The notes: a model not told the origin generated them from the letters alone. DNA of 64,000 nucleotides from Nostoc indistinguendum CM1-VF10 (GCA_019359215.1 JAHHHS010000016.1:36287-100286); one strand, 5' to 3'. Counted from the stretch's first letter, positions 41,565 to 51,636 are shown. A program made the numbers and translations.

Positions 41565-42653
41565 ATGACCCAGAACTACCGCATTACTCTACTTCCCGGC
41601 GATGGCATTGGCCCTGAAATTATGGCAGTGGCGGTAGACGTGCTGAAAGTCGTAGGGAAGCAATTTGATCTGAAGTTTGAATTTCAAGAAGCCCTCATCG
41701 GTGGTGCAGCAATTGATGCTACAGGCGAACCCCTACCATCTGCCACTCTAGATACCTGCCGTAACAGTGATGCTGTGTTACTTGCTGCCATTGGTGGTTA
41801 TAAGTGGGATTCCCTGCCATCCAATTCACGCCCAGAAGCAGGTTTGCTAGGACTACGTGCAGGTTTAGGATTATTTGCCAATTTGCGCCCAGCGAAAATC
41901 TTGCCCCAGCTAATTGATGCCTCGACTTTGAAACGCGAAGTTGTGGAAGGCGTGGATATTATGGTGGTGCGTGAACTCACTGGTGGGATTTACTTTGGTA
42001 AACCTAAAGGGATTTTTGCCACAGAAACTGGTGAAAAACGCGGTGTAAATACAATGGTTTACACCGAGTCTGAAATTGAACGTATTGGGCGGGTGGCGTT
42101 TGAAGCGGCAAAAAAACGTGGCGGAAAACTTTGTTCGGTGGATAAGGCGAATGTATTAGAAGTATCTCAGTTGTGGCGCGATCGCATTACCCAACTTAGT
42201 ACCGAATATCCAGATATCGAACTCTCTCATTTATATGTAGATAATGCTGCTATGCAGTTAGTACGCGCTCCCAAGCAGTTCGACACCATAGTTACAGGCA
42301 ATTTGTTTGGTGATATTCTTTCTGATGCTGCTGCCATGCTTACAGGTAGTATTGGGATGTTACCCTCGGCTAGTTTGGGTGCTTCTGGACCTGGTGTATT
42401 TGAACCAGTTCATGGTTCCGCTCCAGATATTGCCGGACTTGATAAAGCCAATCCTCTGGCACAGGTTTTGAGTGCAGCGATGATGTTGCGCTACGGTTTA
42501 GACCAGCCAAAAGCAGCAGATCACATCGAACAAGCCGTATTGCAAGTTTTAGAACAAGGCGATCGCACCGGGGATATAATTTCTCCAGGAAAAAACCTTT
42601 TAGGTTGCCGCGCTATGGGCGATGCACTGATTTTAGCTCTTGAAGGAAAATAA
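41565..42653 (+). CDS. leuB: 3-isopropylmalate dehydrogenase
   Basis: [64 protein letters not shown]. Confidence 0.95.
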   Translation: MTQNYRITLLPGDGIGPEIMAVAVDVLKVVGKQFDLKFEFQEALIGGAAIDATGEPLPSATLDTCRNSDAVLLAAIGGYKWDSLPSNSRPEAGLLGLRAGLGLFANLRPAKILPQLIDASTLKREVVEGVDIMVVRELTGGIYFGKPKGIFATETGEKRGVNTMVYTESEIERIGRVAFEAAKKRGGKLCSVDKANVLEVSQLWRDRITQLSTEYPDIELSHLYVDNAAMQLVRAPKQFDTIVTGNLFGDILSDAAAMLTGSIGMLPSASLGASGPGVFEPVHGSAPDIAGLDKANPLAQVLSAAMMLRYGLDQPKAADHIEQAVLQVLEQGDRTGDIISPGKNLLGCRAMGDALILALEGK

Positions 42654-42743
42654 TTAAATCATGCAACTTAGGCAATTTGGCAACCTTTGCTATAAGTTTC
42701 GGGTAGACTAAAGGGAAATCTAGCAATCTAATAACAGTCGATA

Positions 42744-43004
42744 GTGTACGCATTACGACAAGGTCAAGTAAATTTTACCGCCCCAAAAAACCAATCGCCT
42801 TTGATTGATCCCGCCGTAATCAGAGCCGCTGGGCAGATATACTATATTCACTGTGAAGTACATCCCGAAATAGCTGGGCAACCTTCCGGTGTAGCAATTA
42901 ATCGTGTGACTCTTCGAGGTAAGGTTATTTTTACTAACCAACCAGTTCTTTTACCTCAAGAATGTTTTGTGCCCTTAAGTCAAATTGAATCGCATATGTA
43001 TTAG
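42744..43004 (+). CDS. Small conserved hypothetical protein
   Basis: 86 aa ORF in an otherwise open interval. Confidence 0.5.
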   Translation: MYALRQGQVNFTAPKNQSPLIDPAVIRAAGQIYYIHCEVHPEIAGQPSGVAINRVTLRGKVIFTNQPVLLPQECFVPLSQIESHMY

Positions 43005-43140
43005 TTATTGGTCGTTGGTCGTTGGTCATTAGTCATTAGTCATTAGTCATTGGTTAAGAGTAAATATTAATTAACTCTCGACAAAGGACAAAAGATAAAC
43101 GACAAATGACAGAGGATAAATGACAAAGGACAAATGACTG
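43005..43140. repeat. Heptanucleotide tandem repeats, inverted halves (gtcatta)n ... (acaaatg)n
   Basis: 'ggtcattagtcattagtcattagtcattgg' and 'gacaaatgacagaggataaatgacaaaggacaaatgac'. Confidence 0.8.
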
Positions 43141-43141
43141 T

Positions 43142-43990
43142 ATGGACATTTTGTTCGCCGTCCTGGCGAGTGTAATAGTCTTTGCTTTGGGTGCATCTAT
43201 TGGCAGCTTTATCAACGTTATTGTTTATCGGCTACCTGCTGGGCTGTCAATTCTTTGGCCGCCTTCTCGTTGCCCCCGTTGCTTAAACCAGCTAAAAGCT
43301 TATGACAATGTACCAGTATTCGGCTGGATTTAGTTAAGAGGGCGGTGTCGATATTGCAAAAGCAAAATCTCTGTCCGTTATCCTGTAGTAGAAGGGGTAG
43401 CGGGCATAATTTTTTTATCGGTTTTCTTTGTATTTCAAGTTTCGATTTTAACAATAGGCTATTGGGCTTTTTGTAGTTGGTTATTGGCGCTATCGCTCAT
43501 TGACCTAGATACAATGACCCTACCCAATCCACTTACTCAGTCGGGTTTAGTGATAGGAATTTTATTCCAAATGATGGTTGGTTATCTACCGGAGGGTAGT
43601 TCTGTGGCATTAGTCAATCACTTTATAATGGCTACAGTAGGAGCAGTATTGGGTTTATGGCTATTTGATGCGATCGCCCTATTGGGTTCAATTGCATTTG
43701 GGAAAACTGCAATGGGTGCGGGTGACGCTAAGTTAGCAGCCATGATGGGGGCCTGGCTAGGCTGGAAATATTTGCTCTTAGCTAGTTTTATCGCCTGTGC
43801 GTTGGGAGCCTTAATTGGCAGCAGTGTCATTATGCGTAGAAGCAAAGCCACGAGTCACAAGGCATCGCCACAAAGGTTAGGACAAAAGATGCCTTTTGGC
43901 CCTTTTCTGGCTTTAGGATCTGTAATTACTTTATTTAGCGGCGAAGCCATTTTGTCTAGCTACCTGCGGTTATTTTTTCCAGCGTCTTAA
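43142..43990 (+). pseudogene. pilD: Prepilin peptidase (type IV leader peptidase) with in-frame TAG at 43331-43333
   Basis: GSFINVIVYRLPAG...CPRCLNQLKAYDNVPVFGWI*LRGRCRYCKSKISVRYPVVEG...; same frame resumes with LIDLDTMTLPNPLT and GAGDAKLAAMMGAWLG. Confidence 0.88.
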
Positions 43991-43994
43991 ACTT

Positions 43995-44135
43995 GAGTGG
44001 AGAGTGGGGAAGACGCAAGGGGCATGGGAAGTAGGGGGCATGGGGAGCAGGGGAAGAAGCAAGGGAGCAAGAGAGAAGAGTTTTCCCCTCTGCCCCCCGC
44101 ACCCCGCCCCTCTGCCTCTTTCCCATGCCTCATGC
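43995..44135. repeat. G-rich then C-rich short tandem repeat tract, mutually complementary
   Basis: 'aggggcatgggaagtagggggcatggggagcagggg ... cccctctgccccccgcaccccgcccc'. Confidence 0.7.
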
Positions 44136-44219
44136 CCATTCATAATAAATATTTATAATTCGTGACTGTAACCAGCATTACCCCATCTGCACTTCATATT
44201 TTGATAGTATTCAGGTTGT

Positions 44220-44430
44220 GACTTGTATTACCCTCGTTAACTACCCCGTAGTCTACACGGACGTAGCTCTCCCAATTCATCGGGAATAGCCCCCAGAACT
44301 CCGTAGTTCTATTGGTCTGACATTCCCTCCAAGGGCAGAAGTCCTGGTTCCCAAAAGCCAAATCTTTTACCCGTAACTCTGCCGTACTACTTCAAAGAAG
44401 CAAGCTAGGCGTAGCGTCCCGTAGGGAAGG
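44220..44430. other. Structured non-coding segment; possible mobile-element end or RNA relic
   Basis: Nested complementary stems gggaat(44281..)/attccc, agaact-ccgt-agttct, plus terminal tccc-gta-ggga hairpin; not part of any plausible ORF. Confidence 0.4.
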
Positions 44431-44436
44431 GTTTTC

Positions 44437-44763
44437 TTGCAACATATACCTATAAGCTTGATTTTCGCTTGTGGCATTGATGGTCAAGATACTAACTATA
44501 ATACCCGAAAAATCGGTGATTCCTTATATATCCTGGATGCAATCGCCATCACCCGCTCACAATACCCACCTTATGAATATATTCAAGGTGGAGACTTCCG
44601 AAATCCGTTAATGGCGATTAAGCGTTGGCAAGCACAACTAGTGAAACAGATGCTGATTGCTCATAACCTAGCAATACGAATCATTGATTTGGGTAGGAGG
44701 GAGAAAGCATCTTATTTGGAGGTTGGTATTCTCATGGCTTTGTCAGTACGTCCATATAATTAA
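44437..44763 (+). CDS. Uncharacterised protein, possibly 5'-truncated
   Basis: Open frame with coding-like composition (DGQDTNYNTRKIGDSLYILDAIAITRSQYPPYEYIQGGDFRNPLMAIKRWQAQLVKQ); only a TTG start directly after the structured segment. Confidence 0.5.
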   Translation: MQHIPISLIFACGIDGQDTNYNTRKIGDSLYILDAIAITRSQYPPYEYIQGGDFRNPLMAIKRWQAQLVKQMLIAHNLAIRIIDLGRREKASYLEVGILMALSVRPYN

Positions 44764-44976
44764 GTCTGCTGAAAAAAGAGCAAGATACTTGTATTGGCAT
44801 AAGTATTTTCGTTAAGCTGGCAACCAAAGATGAAAATTAAGGTCTGAATTGCTTAAAAGCTTAATTTGACGATGTAGCCATTAGTCATTAATAAAAACAA
44901 ATGACAAAAGGCTAAAGACAACCCGATACGGCTTGATATGTTTTCGACCTCATGCCCACTTAAAATAAAATAAAAA

Positions 44977-45927
44977 ATGGCTAACAACGAAGAATCACGC
45001 GGTTTAAAGTCTCTATTTGATTGGTTTGCCAATCGACGGAAATCAGGATCTACCAGCCTCGAACGCCAAGAACGCGAAATTGCTGATGGACTGTGGCATA
45101 AATGTTCCAAATGTAGCGTTTTGGCATATACAAAAGACTTGAAAGCGAATCAGATGGTTTGCGCCGAATGTGGTCATCACAATCGGGTAGACAGTGATGA
45201 GCGCATCCGTCAATTGATAGATCACAATACCTGGAAACCTCTAGACGAGCATTTGCGTCCAACCGATCCGCTAGAATTTCGCGATCGCAAACTCTACAGC
45301 GATCGCCTCCGGGAAACACAAGATAAAATTGGCTTAATAGACGCAGTTAAAACTGGTTTAGGTCAAATCAACGGTTTGCCCATTGCCCTTGGGGTTATGG
45401 ACTTCCGCTTTATGGGTGGTAGTATGGGTTCGGTCGTGGGAGAAAGGCTTACCCGCATGATTGAGCAAGCCACTCAACGGCGGTATCCTGTGGTTATCGT
45501 CTGCACCTCTGGTGGCGCGAGGATGCAAGAGGGAATGCTCTCTCTGATGCAGATGGCGAAAATTTCCGCAGCCCTACAGCGCCATAAAGACGCACGACTA
45601 TTATATATTCCTGTTTTGACCAATCCTACAACGGGCGGCGTTACCGCAAGTTTTGCAATGTTGGGCGATATCATTTTGGCAGAACCCAAGGCAACCATTG
45701 GTTTTGCCGGTCGGCGAGTGATTGAGCAAACCCTGCGGGAAAAACTACCCGATGATTTTCAGACTGCTGAAGATTTGCTCCTGCACGGTTTTGTTGATGA
45801 TATCGTACCCCGTACCCAATTAAAAAATACCCTAGCCCAGCTAATTGCCCTACACCAGCCTGTACTAACAACACCTCAGATGGTTTTGTGGGAAACAATG
45901 TCTTTAACTTCTTCCGCCGCAGAATAG
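44977..45927 (+). CDS. accD: Acetyl-CoA carboxylase carboxyltransferase subunit beta
   Basis: Zn finger [53 protein letters not shown]. Confidence 0.95.
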   Translation: MANNEESRGLKSLFDWFANRRKSGSTSLERQEREIADGLWHKCSKCSVLAYTKDLKANQMVCAECGHHNRVDSDERIRQLIDHNTWKPLDEHLRPTDPLEFRDRKLYSDRLRETQDKIGLIDAVKTGLGQINGLPIALGVMDFRFMGGSMGSVVGERLTRMIEQATQRRYPVVIVCTSGGARMQEGMLSLMQMAKISAALQRHKDARLLYIPVLTNPTTGGVTASFAMLGDIILAEPKATIGFAGRRVIEQTLREKLPDDFQTAEDLLLHGFVDDIVPRTQLKNTLAQLIALHQPVLTTPQMVLWETMSLTSSAAE

Positions 45928-46022
45928 AGCAGGGGGAGCAGAGGGAGCAAGGGGAGCAGAGGAAGCAGAGGGAGCAGGGGGAGACAAGGGAGAAAATTTT
46001 ACTTTGTCCCTCTTGTCTCCTT
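45928..46022. repeat. Purine-rich heptad repeats (gggagca gaggaagca ...)
   Basis: Direct reading after the accD stop. Confidence 0.7.
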
Positions 46023-46028
46023 ATTCTC

Positions 46029-47456
46029 TCACCTCTCCGGCTCTTTGACAAAAAGCAGTGGCATAAGCGCTACTAGTCGGAATAGGCTAGAGAGGGCGAA
46101 CAACCCCAGTAAGCCACCAAACTGGGCAAATTGGATGATGAAGCTGCCTATAGTTGCGCCTAAAGCACCGCTCCCTCCAGCAACAGCAGCTGCGATCGCA
46201 AAATAGATAGACTGATTTTTAGTTGGTGCGATCGCCAATTGTATATTGTTGTTGCACAAGTCAATCGCCGCCCAAGTACCTCCAGTCAAAATGTGTAACA
46301 GGGGTAACCATAACCAGATATCAAGGCGATTAACACCAATCCCCAGCCAAAGCAGTGGTGTGGCTGCAACCAAAATCCCAATACAGATAAGAATAGGACG
46401 ATTGCCTATTTTGTCTGCTAATTTGCCCCACAGGATGAGCATCAGCAAAGTTGCCCCCGCCTGAAGGCTGTTGTAGATAGTTACGTAGCTCACGTCTAAA
46501 TCGAGCGTATCGAGCATATAAAGGTTAAAAAACGGACTGCTGAGGTTAACAGCAAGCGCCCAGAAGCTGAAATACAAGAGAAATCTCAAAAAGTTAGAGT
46601 TTTTCAAGATGCTGGAAGCTGGCGCAACAGGTGGGGTCGAATCCCCATCTGAACTCTCCCCTTTGCTCCCAGCTAAGAGTTCCCTTGCCTCTTGTTCAAT
46701 CTCATTTGTTTGAGGTAACTTGCCATAATAAGTGTTTTGCAATCGCGGATTCATATCCACCTGGAAATATTGGCACCCCAATCCCACAATCCCAAACACT
46801 ATCCCTACCAGCAGAACTATCCCATAGCCTTGGAGACTTCCACCATACCAATGTGATACAAATAAACCCGCCATTGGTACGCAAACCAAATTTGTGAGGC
46901 TAGCAGCACTATTGCGTATCCCAAAATACCTGCCTCGCAATTGCCGGGGAACTATCATTGCTACCCAACTTAGCCATGATGCTGCTCCTAATCCTCCCAA
47001 AAGATTGCTGAATAGGACAATTAAGAGTGTCAATATCACTAACTGGTGAGTATTAATTACTCCCAAGCTTACGCCTGCAATACCGATTACTAGAACCAGC
47101 CATAGCAGCCGACCAACTCCGTGTGTCCGAAGAGAATATTGAAAACGGCTGGTGCTGCGTTCAGACAAGTAAGCACCCAACGGCTGAATCAGATTGACCA
47201 ACATGGGGATGGAGCATAACATCCCAAATACCACTGGACTAGCACCCAATTCCACCAAGAAATTGCTGAGTAAAATCCCGCCAGTTCCAAGGGAGTAAAC
47301 TGCTGCTAAGACAGAATCTGTAGTAGAGGCTTTTAAACTAGTGCGAATTGCATCCTTGGGAATTCGAGAGTTTGGAGAAATTGTTGGTGATGGTAAGGCA
47401 ATCTGGGGAATTTCCAGAGTCAGTGGCGCAGTTGTTTCAACCTGAACAATATCCAT
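46029..47456 (-). CDS. MFS transporter
   Basis: 475 aa, ~12 hydrophobic segments; long central cytoplasmic loop. Confidence 0.85.
   Translation of the reverse strand: MDIVQVETTAPLTLEIPQIALPSPTISPNSRIPKDAIRTSLKASTTDSVLAAVYSLGTGGILLSNFLVELGASPVVFGMLCSIPMLVNLIQPLGAYLSERSTSRFQYSLRTHGVGRLLWLVLVIGIAGVSLGVINTHQLVILTLLIVLFSNLLGGLGAASWLSWVAMIVPRQLRGRYFGIRNSAASLTNLVCVPMAGLFVSHWYGGSLQGYGIVLLVGIVFGIVGLGCQYFQVDMNPRLQNTYYGKLPQTNEIEQEARELLAGSKGESSDGDSTPPVAPASSILKNSNFLRFLLYFSFWALAVNLSSPFFNLYMLDTLDLDVSYVTIYNSLQAGATLLMLILWGKLADKIGNRPILICIGILVAATPLLWLGIGVNRLDIWLWLPLLHILTGGTWAAIDLCNNNIQLAIAPTKNQSIYFAIAAAVAGGSGALGATIGSFIIQFAQFGGLLGLFALSSLFRLVALMPLLFVKEPER
46607..46697. repeat. Dispersed repeat copy inside the MFS coding sequence (second copy ~11109-11185)
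   Basis: ggaagctggcgcaacaggtggggtcgaatcccca... versus ggaagctagcccaacagacgggatcgaatcccca..., both followed by a ...ttcccttgcctctt-type tract. Confidence 0.75.
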
Positions 47457-47644
47457 AATGTATGTCTATGAGTAAAGCATCTGGGAGTAATTTGGTTGCA
47501 AAGGAACTCAGTATGCTTTTCTAGCATTTTTGATAATTTTTCGTTATTTTAGCTTGCAATTCTAAACAAAAATTTACAATAAGTAAAATATCACTTCTTG
47601 AGAACAAAAGGTATAAGTAAGAAGAGAGAGACTGTTATCTGTCT

Positions 47645-48461
47645 GTAAGCAAGAAAAGATTATTTAATTTTTTGGGATTGATGATAGCGATCGCGATCGT
47701 CATTATTGCTTGTCAAAGCCTAAAATTACCAAGCAAACTTTCAACATCTACCGCAGTCACCATTAAACTCAGTGGCTAGAGAAGTTCTCCTGTTGAGCAA
47801 AAACTTTTGAGGCAGGTACTGCAAGACTTTAAGACAAAGGATCCAACTATTAAGGTCAAATATGAGGTGATTTCTGACCAATATATGGATGTAATCAAAA
47901 CTCGTTTAGTTGGAGAAGCTGCGCCTAATGTCTTTTATCTGGATGCGCTGGAAGCTCCTTTCTTGATGAGTCAAAATGTCCTAGAACCGTTAGATGCTTA
48001 CATCACCCCCGAATTTGACCTAGCAGACTTCGAGGATACCTTACTCGACAGTTTCAAATACCAGAATCAGATTTATGGTCTTCCCAAACACTATTCCACT
48101 CTTGCCCTATTTTATAACAAAAAAGCCTTCGCCGCCGCAGCCTTGAGTAATCCACCAGCTACTTGGGATGAACTACGTAACGGCTCGAAGCAATTGACAG
48201 GCAAACTTAACAGATACGGCTTTGGAGAAATTCCCGAATTGGCGCGTCAGGGTTATAAAATTAAAGCCTTTGGTCAAGAGTTTGGGTTATGACCAAGACC
48301 CACTGCGATCGCCATTAGTGGCGGGAGTGGATTATGCTACATTATGGCAGGTAGAACAGTATCCATCTGCGATCGCCAATAACTTTGATAACCAGTTTGT
48401 CAGCGCCTTGTTGGGGCGACAACTATTAAATAAAGCAAACGATGCTAAAGGCACAGAATGA
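47645..48461 (+). pseudogene. Sugar ABC transporter substrate-binding lipoprotein, in-frame TAG (47777-47779) and internal deletion/frameshift
   Basis: KKRLFNFLGLMIAIAIVIIACQS lipobox; VTIKLSG*RSSPVEQKLLRQVLQDFKTKDPTIKVKYEV...; C-terminal frame YDQDPLRSPLVAGVDYATLWQVEQYPSAIANNFDNQFVSALLG. Confidence 0.85.
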
Positions 48462-48648
48462 AGCTAAATCAGCAAATTAGGGCGATGGAGTAAGCAATCT
48501 TTCTCGAAATTATCTCAGGCGATCGCTTAACAAGTTTCTCAGTTTCGCTAAGACGCTCATTGCAAACCTTAAACACTCATAGGTAACTATTCAAGTGTTT
48601 CTGGCAAATGTTTGAATGTTTTTTATGAATGTCGTAATGTTGACCCAA

Positions 48649-49263
48649 TTATTTATAAAATTGGAATTTTGAGTTGCCTGAGGGGCTGCGCTTGGTAAGT
48701 GAACCAATACCTAATGCACTCATCAATGCTACTAACACGCCCAATATAGAAGTCGGTTCAGGAACTTTTTTTGTAGTGTCAATCCTCAGGACTTGTCCTT
48801 GTCCTGGGCGATCGCCTTTATTTGAAACGTAGATGTCACCATCAGGGCCAACAGTCAAGGCAGTGGCAGACTCTAACCCATTACCACTCAGCAGCGTTGT
48901 CCGAGTTCCATCAGGAGCTATTTGCACTAAAGAAGCATCTGAAATACCTTTCCACTGTGGTTCATTGCCATACTGTAAAGCATACAAATTACTTTCATCA
49001 TCAAAAGCCAAGTCACTCAATTGGGTAAAACCATCAGCGTAAACTGTAGTTTCACCATCACCTTCAACACGAAAAATTCTCGCTTTACCTTCTGGAAAAG
49101 GGAAACCAGTGTATTCGCTCACATATATTGCACCATCGGGCCCGAATGTAACACCTGTAGGTACTGATTGAATTTCAATCTCCTGCGGTGTTTGTCCAGG
49201 TGACGGTGCATCAGGAGGTGCTACTTGCCCTGGTTCAGGAGTAGGAAAAATGGGATATGGCAT
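48649..49263 (-). pseudogene. C-terminal remnant of a ScyD/ScyE-like secreted protein with PEP-CTERM anchor; N-terminal half and signal peptide missing
   Basis: SVPTGVTFGPDGAIYVSEYTGFPFPEGKARIFRVE...VPEPTSILGVLVALMSALGIGSLTKR. Confidence 0.7.
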
Positions 49264-49439
49264 TAGATTTTACAAGTTTCAAGATGCAGTTGCAATGAAT
49301 TATCTTTTGATAAAATTGTCAATTTTTTCTTATTACTGGACTGCCTTTCTAATAAATTTAAGATTTCTCACAGACTTATTTAGGGTGGTAGAAAATTTCT
49401 CTATCTGAACATTTAGTATTCTAATGAGAACCGAATATA

Positions 49440-50042
49440 TAATTTTCTGATTCTGGGATTCGTGGTAAAAACTGGTGGCGCATCCTCTACTTTTTACCCA
49501 CAGTCACTTCTTCAGCAGTGCTGACGCTTATCTTCATGTGGATTTATAACACTGATGGGCTATTAAACGATTTTCTTGTTTTGTGGGGCTACCTACTTAT
49601 AACTGGTTGGGCGATCCAGCTATTGCGCTCAAAGGCATTATGATCATGAACATTTGGTCAACGGCACTGTTTTTCATGGTGATTTATCTGGCGGCGTTGC
49701 AGGATATACCCCAAACACTTTATGAGGCGGCGAAACTTGATCGTGCAGATGGGTGGCGGCAATTTATCTACAATTATCCTTCCCTTGCTGAAGCCTGTAA
49801 CCTTCTTTGTGGTGGCAGTGGGGGTGATTGGGACTTTTCAACTTTTTGACCAGTCTTAAATCTTTTCTGGCGGTACTGGCAGGTCAAACAACGTTACCTT
49901 AACTGTGGTGCTGCTAATTTACCAAGCTGTGTTTCGGAATTTACAAATGGGATATGTAGCTGCGATCGCATTTTTATTAGCAGCAGTGGTCATTGCCATC
50001 ACTTTGATTCAACGGCGACTTTTTGAAGGCGAAGATTGTCCA
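49440..50042 (+). pseudogene. Sugar ABC transporter permease (MalF/UgpA-like), multiple frameshifts
   Basis: Fragments in several frames: NWWRILYFLPTVTSSAVLTLIFMWIYNTDGLLNDFL; GLPTYNWLGDPAIALKGIMIMNIWSTALFFMVIYLAALQDIPQTLYEAAKLDRADGW; TVVLLIYQAVFRNLQMGYVAAIAFLLAAVVIAITLIQRRLF. Confidence 0.85.
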
Positions 50043-50044
50043 TA

Positions 50045-50345
50045 GCATGGTTAATGCCACTTTTATTTTCATGATGCGGCAGTTTTTTGTTAATTTTCCC
50101 AAAGAACTAGAAGAAGCAGCGCAACTAGATAGCTTAAATACCTTTGGAATTTTCTGACATATTGTCTTACCTTTAGCAAAACCAACACTGGCGGCACAGG
50201 CAATTTTTGTATTTGTGGGGAGTTGGAATAATTTTTTACTACCTATAGTTATCGTATTTGACCCAGAAATGTTTACTCTCCCCCTGCTCCCCCTGCCCTC
50301 TTTCCCCCTCCCGATCCCCAAACAGTATTTTGGGCAACAAATTGC
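50045..50345 (+). pseudogene. Sugar ABC transporter permease (MalG/UgpE-like), degraded
   Basis: MVNATFIFMMRQFFVNFPKELEEAAQLDSLNTFGIF*HIVLPLAKPTLAAQAIFVFVGSWNNFLLPIVIV. Confidence 0.8.
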
Positions 50346-50406
50346 ACTCCTAACGTGATATTGGTATTACAGCGACTCAATCTCTATCTATCAGTTAACA
50401 AGCATT

Positions 50407-50622
50407 ATGGGTTTTGCAGACCTATCGATCGCAGAGATAGCAGCCGACTACAGCATTTCTGTAGAAAAAGTGTTTTCTCTGTGTAACCAACTGGGAATCG
50501 CCTACAAACACCAAAAGACTCGTTTGGCGTTAGAAGATGCAAAGGCAATTATTTCCCAAATATTGTCTGAAATAGGCCCAAAAGGTGCTAGCAGCTCGGT
50601 GGGTGATAACGAAGTCACCTGA
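50407..50622 (+). CDS. Small HTH / IF2-N-like conserved protein
   Basis: SIAEIAADYSISVEKVFSLCNQLGIAYKHQKTRLALEDAKAIISQI. Confidence 0.65.
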   Translation: MGFADLSIAEIAADYSISVEKVFSLCNQLGIAYKHQKTRLALEDAKAIISQILSEIGPKGASSSVGDNEVT

Positions 50623-50754
50623 AGGGTTATCTCGGGCTTTGGCTAATCACTGATAGCTAATGATAAAAAACAGTAAGTCATTAGCAATTAGCAGCTTGGA
50701 GATTGAGAATCGCTTTCTTAGCTGTGTTGAGCGTCAAAATTTTTAAGGGGAAAC

Positions 50755-51246
50755 ATGTTTAGAAGACTAATTGGCGTTGTTGTGGTTACTGTTTTACTCT
50801 CGTTTCAGTTGCTTGTCGGTAGCGCGACAGCAGTGGAACTAGACAAAGCTACCCGGACAGTGCCATTAAATGCTGAAGGTGATACCGTTGTACTTAGCCT
50901 TAAACAAATCAAAGAAGGCAAACGCTTATTTAATTACGCTTGCGCCCAATGTCATGCTGGGGGAGTTACCAAGGTAAACCAGAATGTTGGACTTACTCCA
51001 GAGGATCTGGCACTGGCAACACCCAACCGTAATAACATTGAAGGCTTGGTGGATTACCTGAAAAATCCCACTACTTACGATGGGGAAGAAGAGATTTCCG
51101 AAATCCATCCCAGTATCAAAAGCGCAGATATTTTCACAGAAATGCGAAATCTGACAGATGAGGACTTGGAGGCGATCGCCGGTCATATTCTCTTACAACC
51201 CAAAATCGTTGGCACTAAGTGGGGAGGCGGAAAAATCTATTACTAA
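50755..51246 (+). CDS. psbV: Photosystem II cytochrome c550
   Basis: Signal peptide; CAQCH heme motif; LTPEDLALATPNRNNIEGLVDYLKNPTTYDG. Confidence 0.97.
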   Translation: MFRRLIGVVVVTVLLSFQLLVGSATAVELDKATRTVPLNAEGDTVVLSLKQIKEGKRLFNYACAQCHAGGVTKVNQNVGLTPEDLALATPNRNNIEGLVDYLKNPTTYDGEEEISEIHPSIKSADIFTEMRNLTDEDLEAIAGHILLQPKIVGTKWGGGKIYY

Positions 51247-51267
51247 ATCCTGAAATTAGTACTGAGT

Positions 51268-51327
51268 CATTGGGGCATAGGGCATAGGGCATAGGGCATT
51301 CCCCATTCCCCATTCCCCATTCCCCAG
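51268..51327. repeat. Short tandem heptamers (gggcata)n then (attcccc)n
   Basis: 'ggggcatagggcatagggcatagggcattccccattccccattccccattcccc'. Confidence 0.95.
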
Positions 51328-51636
51328 TTTTCACCAAAGTTTAGCTGCTTTCATTCTCACAGCAGCACAAAATCTTCTTGGTTTGGGCACAAAAATTTTT
51401 CGTAAGTCAAGATATTCCTAAAGAAAAAATAAAAATCCCTTATTTTACCGTTTACCTGTATTCACAGGCTTTTTGGGCTATGGCAGTCTAGCATTTATTA
51501 CTAATTGCAAAGCTTTTTGCAATAATATTGCTCCCTATTGTTAAAAAAAAAATTGTATCTATGACAGATTGTCATATTTGGTGTTGATTTTATTTAAAAT
51601 GAGAAAGGAAAAAAAATTGTTTGTTAGGAGAGATCC

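Noticed and set aside
12529-43333. Stop-codon recoding (selenocysteine, pyrrolysine or a variant genetic code)
   Set aside because: All three stop types (TGA, TAA, TAG) appear in-frame in broken genes and several carry deletions or frameshifts too; no SECIS-like or Pyl gene context. Decay is simpler.
45671-46051. 126-aa minus-strand ORF with [10 protein letters not shown] pattern
   Set aside because: Translation of the purine-rich heptad repeat and antisense of accD, not a metal-binding protein.
49977-50321. 114-aa minus-strand ORF
   Set aside because: Antisense to the degraded permease fragments.
51268-51327. Possible CRISPR or phase-variable promoter repeat
   Set aside because: Classic heptanucleotide STRR-type repeat of filamentous cyanobacteria; no spacers.
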